Source: Chersky-806 sp036502405
GTDB lineage: Bacteria > Actinomycetota > Acidimicrobiia > IMCC26256 > JAENVU01
Assembly (NCBI GenBank): GCA_036502405.1
Contig: DASXYP010000021.1
Coordinates: 1-49,927, forward strand
DNA length: 49,927 nucleotides
Direction: 5' to 3'
Position 1 is the first letter of the stretch; every line of letters begins with the position of its first letter. Positions 39,413-47,031 of the stretch are shown here, piece by piece. The notes under the pieces were generated by a model, which worked only from the letters and a program-made list of their open reading frames with translations, searched no databases and was not told where the DNA came from. A program made the translations under genes and the position numbers.

Positions 39413-40030
39413 TCAGCTCCGCGCGCCGGAATCGGTGATCGATTCCCACTTCGCCTCCGACGCGCAGAGGTCGGGGTGGGAGACGATCAGGTGCCACATC
39501 AGCGCCTGGAGTCCTTCGGTCTGCGGGGTCACGGACCGCGGATCGGCGCTGGGAATGACGACGCTCGCGGTGGCAAGGCGTCGCAGCGCTCCCCCGTCGC
39601 GGCCGACGACGCCGACGACGTCCGCGCCCACTTCCCGTGCGAGCTCGATCGCGCGCACGAGGTTCGTGCTCACGTGGCGCTCGACGTCGCCGCCGCCGAC
39701 CGAGAACACGAACAGGCAGTCGCCCGCGCGCAGATGCGAGCTTCGGAGCCAGTCGGCGTACGAGGTGTCCCACCCGTCGTCGTTGATCCGGGCCGTGAGC
39801 TCGGAGACGTTGTCGGTCACCGAGTACGACTCGATCGCCGCGAGCTTGCGAAAGTCGCACGCGGCGTGCGAAGCGTGCCCCGCGCCGCCGCCGGAGCCGA
39901 CGAAGAAGAGCCGCCCGTCGCGCGCTCGAGTCGCCGCCAGCACCCCCACCACCGCGTCGACGTCACGGACCGAGACCTGGCCGAGGATCGCGATGGAGTC
40001 GTCGAGGAATTGACTGGTGAAGCCGGACAT
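39413..40030 (-). CDS. gmhA: SIS-domain isomerase, GmhA-like (sedoheptulose 7-phosphate isomerase)
   Basis: A 205-residue SIS-domain protein resembling GmhA, which converts sedoheptulose 7-phosphate to D-glycero-D-manno-heptose 7-phosphate, the first step of GDP-heptose synthesis. The phosphate-binding loop is VGSGGGAGHAS (44-54), and the second SIS strand is LFVFSVGGGDVERHV. The positions of the E. coli zinc ligands (His61, Glu65, Gln172, His180, as I recall them) line up here with His55, Asp59, Glu172 and His180, so two ligands are conservatively changed. An ATG at 40030 with GGGGGAA upstream starts the operon. A sugar isomerase of another type is the alternative, but HddA, GmhB and HddC neighbours favour GmhA. 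Confidence 0.78.
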   Translation of the reverse strand: MSGFTSQFLDDSIAILGQVSVRDVDAVVGVLAATRARDGRLFFVGSGGGAGHASHAACDFRKLAAIESYSVTDNVSELTARINDDGWDTSYADWLRSSHLRAGDCLFVFSVGGGDVERHVSTNLVRAIELAREVGADVVGVVGRDGGALRRLATASVVIPSADPRSVTPQTEGLQALMWHLIVSHPDLCASEAKWESITDSGARS

Positions 40031-40288
40031 CGATTCCCCCGATCGCGTCAGGTGCTGCCGTCGCCGGTCGGACGGCTCCCTCCGTAGCCGATCGGTCCGC
40101 AGAGGGTAGCCGCCGACACGCGAGGGCCCGACGGGCGCGTTCGAGGCTCGGGTTAGGCTCGTGCCCGCCGCGCGCCGGGCCGCGTGGACCGCGCCGCGAC
40201 GGTTCGGCGCCGACGGCTTCGGGATGCGAGAGGGGACGCGACGTGGCGTGGTCGGCTCGGCCGGCACCGGTCCTGCGCTGATGCCGTC
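40031..40288. other. Divergent intergenic region at the start of the heptose operon
   Basis: 258 bases without a gene, the longest gap in the window. It must hold promoters for the eleven-gene operon (minus) and the membrane-protein gene (plus). A TAGGCT -10-like box lies at 40155-40160 on the plus strand and a TACCCT at 40108-40103 on the minus strand. Neither has a convincing -35. I see no strong palindrome. Confidence 0.5.
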
Positions 40289-42280
40289 ATGAGCTACGCC
40301 TTCCAGGTCGTCGAGTGCGCCCTGCTCGGCATCGGCCTCTGGCTCGCGTGCGCCGGGATCGGCGCACGCATCCTGCCCGCGGCCGCCGGCGCGTCCGGCG
40401 CCGACCGGCCGGCGGAATCCCCGATCGCGAGCTGGCGCCAGCCCGGGATCGCCGCATGCGTGGGCCTTGCGGTCCTGGTCGTGGTCGGCGGCCTCGGGGT
40501 CGCGCTGCACCTGCCGTGGTGGATCCTCGTCGCGCCGTTCCTGATCGCCGGGCTCGTGCTCGCGGTCCAGGACCTGCGACGCTTCACCCTCGGCCGGCGG
40601 TGGAAGCGGTCGACGCTCATCGTCGGCGGCATCGGGATCGCGGCGTTCGTCGGTGTCGCGCTCGCCGAATCGGCGGTCGGCCTGCGGTTCGTCCTCAACG
40701 CCTGCGACGACCTCCGGGCCTACCTTCCGATGGCCCGCCGGCTGCTCGACACCAACGCGATCATCGAGCCGTGGAGCCTGCGCCGGCTCCAGGGGCTGGG
40801 TGGCTTCACCTTCCTCCAGGCGCTGCCGGTCGCGGTGTTCGGCAACGCCGGGATCGGGGTGGCCGAGACGACGATCGCCGGCGTCTTCCTCGCGGGCCTG
40901 TTCGTCGCGAACGGGTTCCGCTCGACCTGGGCCCGGATCGCGAACGTCGTCTTCATCGTGACCGTCGTGCTCGTCTGGGTGCCGCGCACGAACACGACCG
41001 CGGTCCTGCTCGCGTGCCCGCTCGTGGTCGCGGTGCTCGCGGCCACCGTCGAGCTCCGCCGCGCGCTGCTGGCGGGTGCGCGCAGCGACGCGACCCGGTG
41101 GGCGATCGCGGGCGGCCTGGTGACCGCGGCAGTCACGTCCGCGCGGACACCCCTCGGCGTGGTCGCGGCGCTCGTCATCGCGATCGGCGCGCTCTCGCTC
41201 CGCGGCCCGTCGATCGGTGAGCGCGTGCGCGCGATCGCGATCGCCGCGGTGGCGACGGTGGTCGCGATCGCACCCTGGTCCGTCGCGCTCTGGCAGTCGG
41301 TGCGCACCCCCTTCTACCCACTCGTTCCGGGCAACGTGAACCCGGACGGGCCGGCCGCCCGCCACGCCCCGGTGCACGGGCTGCACCAGCTCGTGGACCG
41401 CGCCCTGGACCTGTTGCGCGCGTCGCCGTACCTGTGGATCGCGGTCGGCGTCCTCGTGCTCGCCATCGTCGTGCGGCGCGCGCTCCCCGATGCCGCGTTC
41501 GTGGTCATCGCCGCGTCGGTCGTCGTGGTCGTGATGATCGGCTTCGCGCTCACACAGTCGTGGGAGGGCCGGCAGGCGTTCGTCCGCTACGTGGCCCCGA
41601 TGAGCCAGGGCCTCTGCGTCTTCTTCGTGTACGAGGCGGTGCGTCGGGCCGACGGGCGCGATCGGGCCCTCGACCCGACGGCCGCGTGGCCGCGTGTCGC
41701 CGCGGTCGCGGGCTCCGTCGCACTCGCGTTCGTGGCGTTCTCGGGCCTGGCGATCCACGTCGAGTTCGGGTTCCCGCCCCAAGGTGCCCGGCTCGTCGAG
41801 AACGCCGTGCGCGACCGGCTCGGCCCCGGGGCGGCGGTGCCGGCGTCCGAGGGGCAGGCGTACGAACGGGTGCTCGCGGGCGTCACCGATCCGGCCCACA
41901 CGATCCTCGCGGTGGACCGGCCGTACCTCGTGGACTACGGGGACCTCGACCTGAAGAGCCTCGATGTCCCGGGGTGGGCGGCACCCCACGGCGACTTCCC
42001 GTTCTTCGAGGGACCGGGCTCGAAGATCGCGACGCTGCGCCGCCGGGGCTTCGACACGCTGATCGCGACACAACCGGACCGGGACGTGTGCCTCGCCGGC
42101 GCGCGCCCGCTCGGCGTCCCCCAGAAGCCGGCGCCGTACGGCCGCTACGACCGGTACTACCGGGACTGGACCGACGACCTCACCGCGATCGAGCAGCGGG
42201 CCCCGGACGCGGTGCGACGGGTCGGCGACCTCGTGGTCGTCGACCTCCCACGCGCCGAGCGAGACCTCGCCGGGACCTGA
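40289..42280 (+). CDS. Large membrane protein B, paralogue of the gene at 30633
   Basis: A 663-residue integral membrane protein with about eleven helices between residues 1 and 490 and a C-terminal soluble domain, paralogous to the protein of 30633-32642 on the other strand. Shared elements run through the whole chain, including CAGIGARILP near the start, LLDTNAIIEPWS and GGFTFLQALPVAVFGN in the first loop, and HTILAVDRPYLVD and RRVGDLVVVDLPRA near the end. This resembles a GT-C transferase, but the sequence does not tell which sugar. I chose the ATG at 40289 (MSYAFQ), since the frame extending upstream is Arg-rich. It ends five bases from the convergent SDR gene. Sitting divergently at the head of the heptose operon, it probably serves the same glycan. 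Confidence 0.6.
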   Translation: MSYAFQVVECALLGIGLWLACAGIGARILPAAAGASGADRPAESPIASWRQPGIAACVGLAVLVVVGGLGVALHLPWWILVAPFLIAGLVLAVQDLRRFTLGRRWKRSTLIVGGIGIAAFVGVALAESAVGLRFVLNACDDLRAYLPMARRLLDTNAIIEPWSLRRLQGLGGFTFLQALPVAVFGNAGIGVAETTIAGVFLAGLFVANGFRSTWARIANVVFIVTVVLVWVPRTNTTAVLLACPLVVAVLAATVELRRALLAGARSDATRWAIAGGLVTAAVTSARTPLGVVAALVIAIGALSLRGPSIGERVRAIAIAAVATVVAIAPWSVALWQSVRTPFYPLVPGNVNPDGPAARHAPVHGLHQLVDRALDLLRASPYLWIAVGVLVLAIVVRRALPDAAFVVIAASVVVVVMIGFALTQSWEGRQAFVRYVAPMSQGLCVFFVYEAVRRADGRDRALDPTAAWPRVAAVAGSVALAFVAFSGLAIHVEFGFPPQGARLVENAVRDRLGPGAAVPASEGQAYERVLAGVTDPAHTILAVDRPYLVDYGDLDLKSLDVPGWAAPHGDFPFFEGPGSKIATLRRRGFDTLIATQPDRDVCLAGARPLGVPQKPAPYGRYDRYYRDWTDDLTAIEQRAPDAVRRVGDLVVVDLPRAERDLAGT

Positions 42281-42285
42281 GCAGG

Positions 42286-43188
42286 TCAGGTGGGGCGCTT
42301 CGGCGGGCCGGGGTCGAAGTCGCCCCGTCCCATCTGGTCCCGGATCGTCACCACGGCCGGGTTCGTCATCGAGCGCCGCTGCCAGTTCGCGCCGTCCACG
42401 ACGAGCGTGTGCCCTGAGATGAAGCGCGCGTAGGGCGACGCCAGGAACGTGGCCGCCCAGCCGAGCTCCTGGCGCTCCCCGACCCGCATCGCGGGCTGGC
42501 ACGCGTCCTTGTCGTGGGTCCGGTCCATGTTGCTGCGGATGTCGCTCGTCATGTCCTCGTGCGGGAACAGGCCCGGGACCAGCCCGTTGACCTGGATCCC
42601 GTACGGGCCCCACTCCACCGCGAGCGATTCGGTCAGGTTCTTGACCCCGGCCTTCGCCGCGGCCGAGTGCACGAACCCCGGACCGCCGGTCCACGCGTAG
42701 GACGCCCCGACGTTGATGATCGATCCCGGCGTCCCCGCGACCAGGTGGCGCCGCCCGAACTCCCGGGCGCAGACGAACGTCCCGGTCAGCGTGATGTCGA
42801 CGACCGTGCGCCATGCGTTCGGCGACATGTCCTCGGCCGGGACCGGGAAATTCGCCGCCGCGTTGTTCACGAGCACGTCGGGCAGCCCGATCTCGGCTTC
42901 CGCGGCGTCGAACGCACGAGCGACGTCGTCGGCCTCGCGGATGTCGCACGGCACCACGAGCACCCGGGCGCCGATCTCCTCGATCGCGGCCCGTCCGGCG
43001 TCGAGGTGCTCGGGCTTGCGGCTCGCGATGACGACCGCGGCGCCGAGCCGTGCGAACTCGGAGGCGATCGCCTTGCCCAGGCCCGTCCCCGCGCCGGTGA
43101 CGAAGACGCACTGACCTTCGAACGTCTCCGCCGGCAGGGCGCTCGCGCCCACGGGAGGCGGCGCGGGGAGACCGATCAGCTCAGCCAT
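42286..43188 (-). CDS. 2,4-dienoyl-CoA reductase-like SDR
   Basis: A 300-residue classical short-chain dehydrogenase. The cofactor loop is VTGAGTGLGKAIA (30-42), then NNAAANFPVPAED and LVPGLFPHE. The normal YxxxK is absent: Ser175 stands at the Tyr position before Lys179. A Tyr164 lies 15 residues ahead of the Lys, as with Tyr199, Ser210 and Lys214 of human mitochondrial DECR1 as I recall them. So this is a DECR-type NADPH-dependent reductase that would remove a double bond from unsaturated acyl-CoA during beta-oxidation. It is downstream of the crotonase gene by ten bases, which supports a shared acyl-CoA pathway. It starts at ATG 43188. Confidence 0.82.
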   Translation of the reverse strand: MAELIGLPAPPPVGASALPAETFEGQCVFVTGAGTGLGKAIASEFARLGAAVVIASRKPEHLDAGRAAIEEIGARVLVVPCDIREADDVARAFDAAEAEIGLPDVLVNNAAANFPVPAEDMSPNAWRTVVDITLTGTFVCAREFGRRHLVAGTPGSIINVGASYAWTGGPGFVHSAAAKAGVKNLTESLAVEWGPYGIQVNGLVPGLFPHEDMTSDIRSNMDRTHDKDACQPAMRVGERQELGWAATFLASPYARFISGHTLVVDGANWQRRSMTNPAVVTIRDQMGRGDFDPGPPKRPT

Positions 43189-43198
43189 GGTGTGGTCC

Positions 43199-43978
43199 TC
43201 AGCTTCCGGTGAAGTGGGGTGGGCGCTCTTCCGCGCGAGCGGCGCGCAGCTCCGAGATGTCGTCGCTGCGGTTCACGAACGTCTGGTAGATCATCTCGTC
43301 GGTCATCGACGCGCGGATCTGTGGCACCGCGAGGTGGCGGATCACCTCGCGGGCCATCTTGACCGTGACGGCCGGCGCGGCCGCGACCTGCTCGGCCATC
43401 TCGCGCACCGTCGTGTCGAGCTCGTCGGGCGGCACGACCCGGCTGACGACGCCCTGCGCCAGCGCCTCCTCGGCCGAGAGGACGCGCCCGGTCAGCACCA
43501 TGTCGCTCACGACGCCGTGCCCGCACATCTCGTAGAGCACCGCGACCCCGCCCGTGTCGGGGATCACGCCGTAGGTCAGCTCCGGGAGCCGGAAGCGGGT
43601 GCCTTCCGCGGCGACACGGATGTCGCAGAGCAGCGCCCGCTGGAACGAGCCGCCCATCACCCAGCCCTTGCACGCGACGATCACCGGCGCGTCGAGCTCC
43701 CAGAGCTGCTGGATCCCGCGGTGCCCGCGCCGCATCAGCTCGTGGTGCGACAACTCCACCTTCAGGTTCCCGATCGACGCCGCGTCCCGGCCGGACGAGA
43801 ACGACTTTCCCTCGCCGCGCCAGATCACGCACCGCACCTCGGGCCGGGCGCGCAGCTCGGTCAGGATCTCGAAGAGCGCCGCGTCCATCTCGTCGTCGAA
43901 CGCGTTGTGCTTGTCCGGCTGGTCGTTGGTGATGATGGCGATCGCACCCTCGACCTCGAACCGCAGCCTGTCGGTCAC
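43199..43978 (-). CDS. Enoyl-CoA hydratase/isomerase (crotonase) family protein
   Basis: A 259-residue crotonase-fold protein. The oxyanion-hole loops are visible as KSFSSGRDAA (58-67) and VMGGSF (107-112). Of the two catalytic glutamates of rat enoyl-CoA hydratase (Glu144 and Glu164), only the second is kept, Glu133 in RLPELTYG. The first position is Gln113 in GGSFQRALLCD. That change is common in crotonases that are not classical hydratases (isomerases, hydrolases, lyases), so the reaction should not be assumed. The GTG at 43978 has AAGGGAG nine bases upstream. The DECR-like SDR gene follows ten bases later, so an operon for unsaturated acyl-CoA handling is likely. Confidence 0.8.
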   Translation of the reverse strand: MTDRLRFEVEGAIAIITNDQPDKHNAFDDEMDAALFEILTELRARPEVRCVIWRGEGKSFSSGRDAASIGNLKVELSHHELMRRGHRGIQQLWELDAPVIVACKGWVMGGSFQRALLCDIRVAAEGTRFRLPELTYGVIPDTGGVAVLYEMCGHGVVSDMVLTGRVLSAEEALAQGVVSRVVPPDELDTTVREMAEQVAAAPAVTVKMAREVIRHLAVPQIRASMTDEMIYQTFVNRSDDISELRAARAEERPPHFTGS

Positions 43979-44039
43979 TCGTTCTCCCTTCCCACGCCTG
44001 GGCGGGATCGTAACCAGGCCCTGCGGGGCGGGCCCCGGG

Positions 44040-44753
44040 TCAGGGCGCGGGCACGAGCCGGGCCCGCATCAGCGCGATCGCCGCGAGCGCGACCGTGGGG
44101 GCCAGGATCGCCGCGTTGCCCCACGCGTCGATGAGCACACCACCGAGGATGGCGCCCCCGAGGAACGCGACGTTGGTGACGGCAAGGATGCGGGCCACGG
44201 GCCACTCGCGGGCACGGGAGCCCGGGTGGACGAGCTCGCCGATCGACTGCCCGAGGCGGACCAGCATCCCCGACGAGAACGTCGACGACACGCTGACCCC
44301 GTCGACGTTGCGCACCGACGCGGTCTGCATCGCCATCGCGGTCGTCGCGAGCACGATCCCCACGTAGCGCAGCGCCCCGGTAGGACGCTCGGATCCGGCG
44401 CCGAACCCGATCAGGATCACGGCCGCGTCCGCGGCGAGGAGGGCGGTCGCCGATGCGAGCAGGCGTCGCGCCGCGTTCTGCGCCCCGGAGCCGGCGCGGA
44501 TCACGAACGGCGTCAGGGCGCTGCCCGCGACGTAGGTCAGCACCGCGACGAGGGGCGGCCACATCCGCGCAAAGTGGCCCTGGCCGAGCTCCAGCCCGGC
44601 CAGGACCGTGTTGCCCGACTGGAACGCGACGAAGGTGCCGGTCAGCCGGAAGAGGCTGAGCGCGTCCAGGCACCCGGCGACCGCGGCCAGGCACGCGGCG
44701 AGCGCCAGGGGCCCCGGGATCGGCGTGAGGCGCTCCGGCTCAGGGCGCGCCAC
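44040..44753 (-). CDS. DUF1275 (YoaK-type) membrane protein
   Basis: A 237-residue membrane protein of the DUF1275 family with about six helices. The family signature appears as AAVAGCLDALSLFRLTGTFV (residues about 23-42), followed by AFQSGNTVLAGLELG. MAMQTASVRNVDGVSVSSTF is the equivalent of the conserved MQ.AAVR segment after the fourth helix. The biochemical function is unknown; distant resemblance to transporters has been suggested for the family, and I make no claim here. It starts at GTG 44753, 18 bases after the stop of the PLDc_N/SHOCT gene on the same strand, so the pair may be cotranscribed. Confidence 0.85.
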   Translation of the reverse strand: MARPEPERLTPIPGPLALAACLAAVAGCLDALSLFRLTGTFVAFQSGNTVLAGLELGQGHFARMWPPLVAVLTYVAGSALTPFVIRAGSGAQNAARRLLASATALLAADAAVILIGFGAGSERPTGALRYVGIVLATTAMAMQTASVRNVDGVSVSSTFSSGMLVRLGQSIGELVHPGSRAREWPVARILAVTNVAFLGGAILGGVLIDAWGNAAILAPTVALAAIALMRARLVPAP

Positions 44754-44771
44754 CGGCGCGTCCCGATCCGG

Positions 44772-45167
44772 TCAGCTGACGACCTGCGCCTTGAGCTTCT
44801 GGAACTCCGCCTCGTCGATCACGCCGCGGTCCTTCAGGTCCGCCAGCCGGTGGAGCTCGTCGGCCGGGCTCTTGCCGGTGCCCGCGGCAGACTGGATGTA
44901 CTGGCGGGCCGCGGCGTCTTGCGCCGCGCGGGCCTCCTGCGCGTGCTCGGCCATCTTGCTCCCGCGCGCGATCAGGTAGACGAACACGCCGAGGTAGGGG
45001 ACGAAGATCACGAAGATCACCCAGATCGCCTTCGCCCACCCGGACAGATCGTGGCTGCGGAAGATGTCCGCGAACACCGTGATCAGGATCCAGATCCAGA
45101 TGAAGAACATCACGAACCACAGCAGTGACCACAGCACCTGGCCGGAACCGAACTCCTCGGCAAGCAT
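44772..45167 (-). CDS. Small membrane protein, PLDc_N and SHOCT domains
   Basis: A 131-residue protein with two membrane helices (about residues 12-35 and 45-67). They form a PLDc_N-type unit with KAIWVIFVIFVPYLGVFVYL, as found at the N-terminus of cardiolipin synthases. A SHOCT helix pair follows at the C-terminus (ELHRLADLKDRGVIDEAEF, then a KLK end). There is no catalytic HKD domain, so it cannot make cardiolipin. SHOCT modules are thought to mediate binding or oligomerisation. I chose the ATG at 45167 because a GGAGG lies seven bases upstream. The gene comes before the DUF1275 gene by 18 bases. Confidence 0.82.
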   Translation of the reverse strand: MLAEEFGSGQVLWSLLWFVMFFIWIWILITVFADIFRSHDLSGWAKAIWVIFVIFVPYLGVFVYLIARGSKMAEHAQEARAAQDAAARQYIQSAAGTGKSPADELHRLADLKDRGVIDEAEFQKLKAQVVS

Positions 45168-45345
45168 CACGAACCCTCCACGACTCACCTCGCTGCCCAA
45201 TGTCTGGAACGAACGATAGGTCGGTGGGCGCGGGCGCGCGGTGACCCTCGGCGACGGGGTCGGTCAGGCGTCGTCGGGCGGCGGTGGCGGGCCTGCGCCC
45301 GTCGGCCCGGCGCGGCGGTCGGTCAGTGGTCGGGCCGGTCGCCCT

Positions 45346-45852
45346 TCACTGCTCCAGCAGCGTGATCATGAGCGCGAGCGCCTCCTGCACCGCGGCGTCC
45401 CGCAGCTCGGCCGGGTCGCGGCCCGCGAGCTCCTTGCGCATCGCGAGCGCGGGCTGGCGCCGGCTGCAGCCGCCGAGCCAGAGCGTGCCGATCGGCTGGC
45501 CCTCCTCGCGGACCGGCCCGAGCGCGCCCGTCGTCGCGACCGCGACGTCGGCGTCGAAGCGCTCGATCGCGCCGCGGGCCATCTGCCGCGCCGCCTCGTG
45601 GCCGATCACCGGACCGGGCTGCACCCCGAGCATCGTGTACTTCGCCGCCGGCGCGTACGCGACGACACCACCGAGGAAGCACGCGCTCGCACCGTCCGCC
45701 GCCGCGAGCGCGGCCGCAACCGCACCTGCGGTGCACGACTCGGCGACCGCCAGCCGCGCGTCGCGCGACCACGCGAGGTCCACGGCCCGCTGGGCGAGCT
45801 CAGCGACGGATTCCAGCGTCGCGACCAACTGGAGGTCTGCCGTGGGGGGCAT
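45346..45852 (-). CDS. CinA-family protein (C-terminal nicotinamide-nucleotide amidase type)
   Basis: A 168-residue stand-alone CinA C-terminal domain (PncC type), which in other bacteria hydrolyses nicotinamide mononucleotide to nicotinate mononucleotide in NAD recycling. The catalytic segment AESCTAGAVAAALA with Ser and Cys is clear, as are FLGGVVAYAPAAKYTMLGV and AVATTGALGP. No N-terminal molybdopterin-like domain is fused. I prefer the ATG at 45852 (MPPTADL) with a GGAG six bases upstream; a GTG at 45864 in the same frame is the alternative. A GTTT-N16-GGGTA promoter at 45975-45951 reads toward this gene, so it may be a general-stress regulon member. Confidence 0.85.
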   Translation of the reverse strand: MPPTADLQLVATLESVAELAQRAVDLAWSRDARLAVAESCTAGAVAAALAAADGASACFLGGVVAYAPAAKYTMLGVQPGPVIGHEAARQMARGAIERFDADVAVATTGALGPVREEGQPIGTLWLGGCSRRQPALAMRKELAGRDPAELRDAAVQEALALMITLLEQ

Positions 45853-45950
45853 CTCGGACTCCACTCTCTCTTCCGGGAGGGCAACACTCTACGGCTGCCG
45901 TAGCGCCGTCGTCCGAGCGCCCGACCCGTAACCAGCCTCGACGCCGGGCG

Positions 45951-45975
45951 TACCCGCGCGGGGGCGGTCCGAAAC
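45951..45975 (-). promoter_or_regulatory. SigF/SigB-type promoter toward the CinA gene
   Basis: On the minus strand GTTT (45975-45972) and GGGTA (45955-45951) are separated by exactly 16 bases, matching the group 3 stress sigma consensus GTTT-N14-17-GGGTA. The CinA-family start lies about 90 bases downstream. The same pair, with equal spacing, points the other way 20 bases beyond. Confidence 0.65.
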
Positions 45976-45995
45976 GCCCGAGGCGCGCGACCACC

Positions 45996-46020
45996 GTTTC
46001 CCCCGAAGACGCGTCGGGTA
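45996..46020 (+). promoter_or_regulatory. SigF/SigB-type promoter toward the 66-residue protein
   Basis: GTTT (45996-45999) and GGGTA (46016-46020) are separated by exactly 16 bases. The ATG at 46060 follows the -10 by 39 bases, leaving a leader of about 33 with GGAG before the start. The sigma factor gene that may read it is at 46294-47031. Confidence 0.7.
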
Positions 46021-46059
46021 GCACCGAGGCATTCCTCCCCGACCCCATGGAGCCGACCG

Positions 46060-46260
46060 ATGAGCGACCGTACGACGCCCAACCGTGAGACCCGCGCCGC
46101 CGAACGTGAGGAGGCGAGCGCCCCGCACCAGTCGGATCGTGAGCCCACGAAGGAGGAGGAGGCCGAGGCCGAGGTGCTCGAGCTCGACCCCGAGGTCGCC
46201 GAGCACGAGCGCGAGATGGCCGAGCGGGGCAAGCACCAGAAGGGCGAGGGCCGGATCTGA
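46060..46260 (+). CDS. 66-residue charged protein, probable stress-regulon member
   Basis: A small hydrophilic protein with no membrane helix, cysteine or signal peptide. It is very rich in Glu, Arg, Lys and Asp. The N-terminal half is basic/polar (DRTTPNRETRAAEREE) and the middle is strongly acidic (TKEEEAEAEVLELDPEVAEHEREMAER), ending in a basic GKHQKGEGRI tail. This looks intrinsically disordered or a single amphipathic helix. I cannot name a function. The ATG at 46060 is preceded by GGAG at seven bases and by a clear SigF-type promoter at 45996-46020, which supports it as a real gene. It converges on the sigma factor gene. Confidence 0.65.
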   Translation: MSDRTTPNRETRAAEREEASAPHQSDREPTKEEEAEAEVLELDPEVAEHEREMAERGKHQKGEGRI

Positions 46261-46293
46261 CCTCCCCCGAACGCGGCGGCGCGACAGGGCGGC

Positions 46294-47031
46294 TCAGTCC
46301 TGGTCGAGGTCCCGCCGCAGCGCGTCCAGCGATCGGGAGAGCAGGCGCGAGACGTGCATCTGGCTGATCCCCACCTGCGCCGCGATCTCGGTCTGGGTCA
46401 GCCCGTCGAAGAAGCGCAGCCGCAGGATCGTCTGCTCCCGCTCCGGCAGCGTGGCGAGCAGGTCGCTGACCACGATCTCGTGCTCGACCTGGTCCATCCC
46501 GGGCTCTTCGCCGCCCAACGTGTCGCCGAGCGTGCGGTCGTCCCCCGGCAGCTGCGCGTCGAGCGACTGGGTCGCGAACGCACGGTTCGCCTCCATCGCC
46601 TCGAGCACGGCCTCGGGGTCGACCTCGAGGCGCTCGGCGATCTCGGCGACCGTCGGTGAGCGCCCGAGGTCGTTGGTCAGGTCGCCGACGGTGGCGGTCA
46701 GACGCAGGCCGAGCTCCTGCAGGGCGCGCGGGACCCGCACCGACCACGACTTGTCCCGGAAGTGCCGCTTGATCTCGCCGGAGATCGTCGGCGTGGCGAA
46801 CGTCGAGAACGCGAGCCCTCGCTCGGGCTCGAAGCGCTCGACCGCCTTGAGCAGACCCAGCGTCGCGATCTGCTCGAGGTCGTCGACCGCCTCACCCCGC
46901 CCGGCGAAGCGGCGGGCAAGCGCGATCGCGAGGCCGAGGTGCTCGGAGATCAGCTCGTCCCGAAGCCGGCGGTCCCTGGTCTGGCGATACTCGAAGAACC
47001 GCGCGAGCGGATCGTCGGACGCGGTGGTCAT
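46294..47031 (-). CDS. sigF: Group 3 sigma factor, SigF/SigB type
   Basis: A 245-residue RNA polymerase sigma factor of the SigF/SigB stress and sporulation group. Region 2 is visible as DDLEQIATLGLLKAVERFEP with the following GLAFSTFATPTISGEIKRHF. Region 3 has RSPTVAEIAERLEVDPE. Region 4 is the helix-turn-helix ERE(Q)TILRLRFFDGLTQTEIA and then ISQMHVSRLLSRSL, without the extended region 1 of group 1 sigma factors. The ATG at 47031 overlaps the RsbW-like gene's stop in ATGA, so sigma and its likely inhibitor are translationally coupled. Two GTTT-N16-GGGTA promoters lie in the next intergenic region and may be its targets. Confidence 0.9.
   Translation of the reverse strand: MTTASDDPLARFFEYRQTRDRRLRDELISEHLGLAIALARRFAGRGEAVDDLEQIATLGLLKAVERFEPERGLAFSTFATPTISGEIKRHFRDKSWSVRVPRALQELGLRLTATVGDLTNDLGRSPTVAEIAERLEVDPEAVLEAMEANRAFATQSLDAQLPGDDRTLGDTLGGEEPGMDQVEHEIVVSDLLATLPEREQTILRLRFFDGLTQTEIAAQVGISQMHVSRLLSRSLDALRRDLDQD

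Noticed and set aside
40031..40288. A regulatory RNA or riboswitch in the long divergent gap
   Set aside because: I find no strong stem-loop series or known riboswitch core, only weak -10-like boxes.
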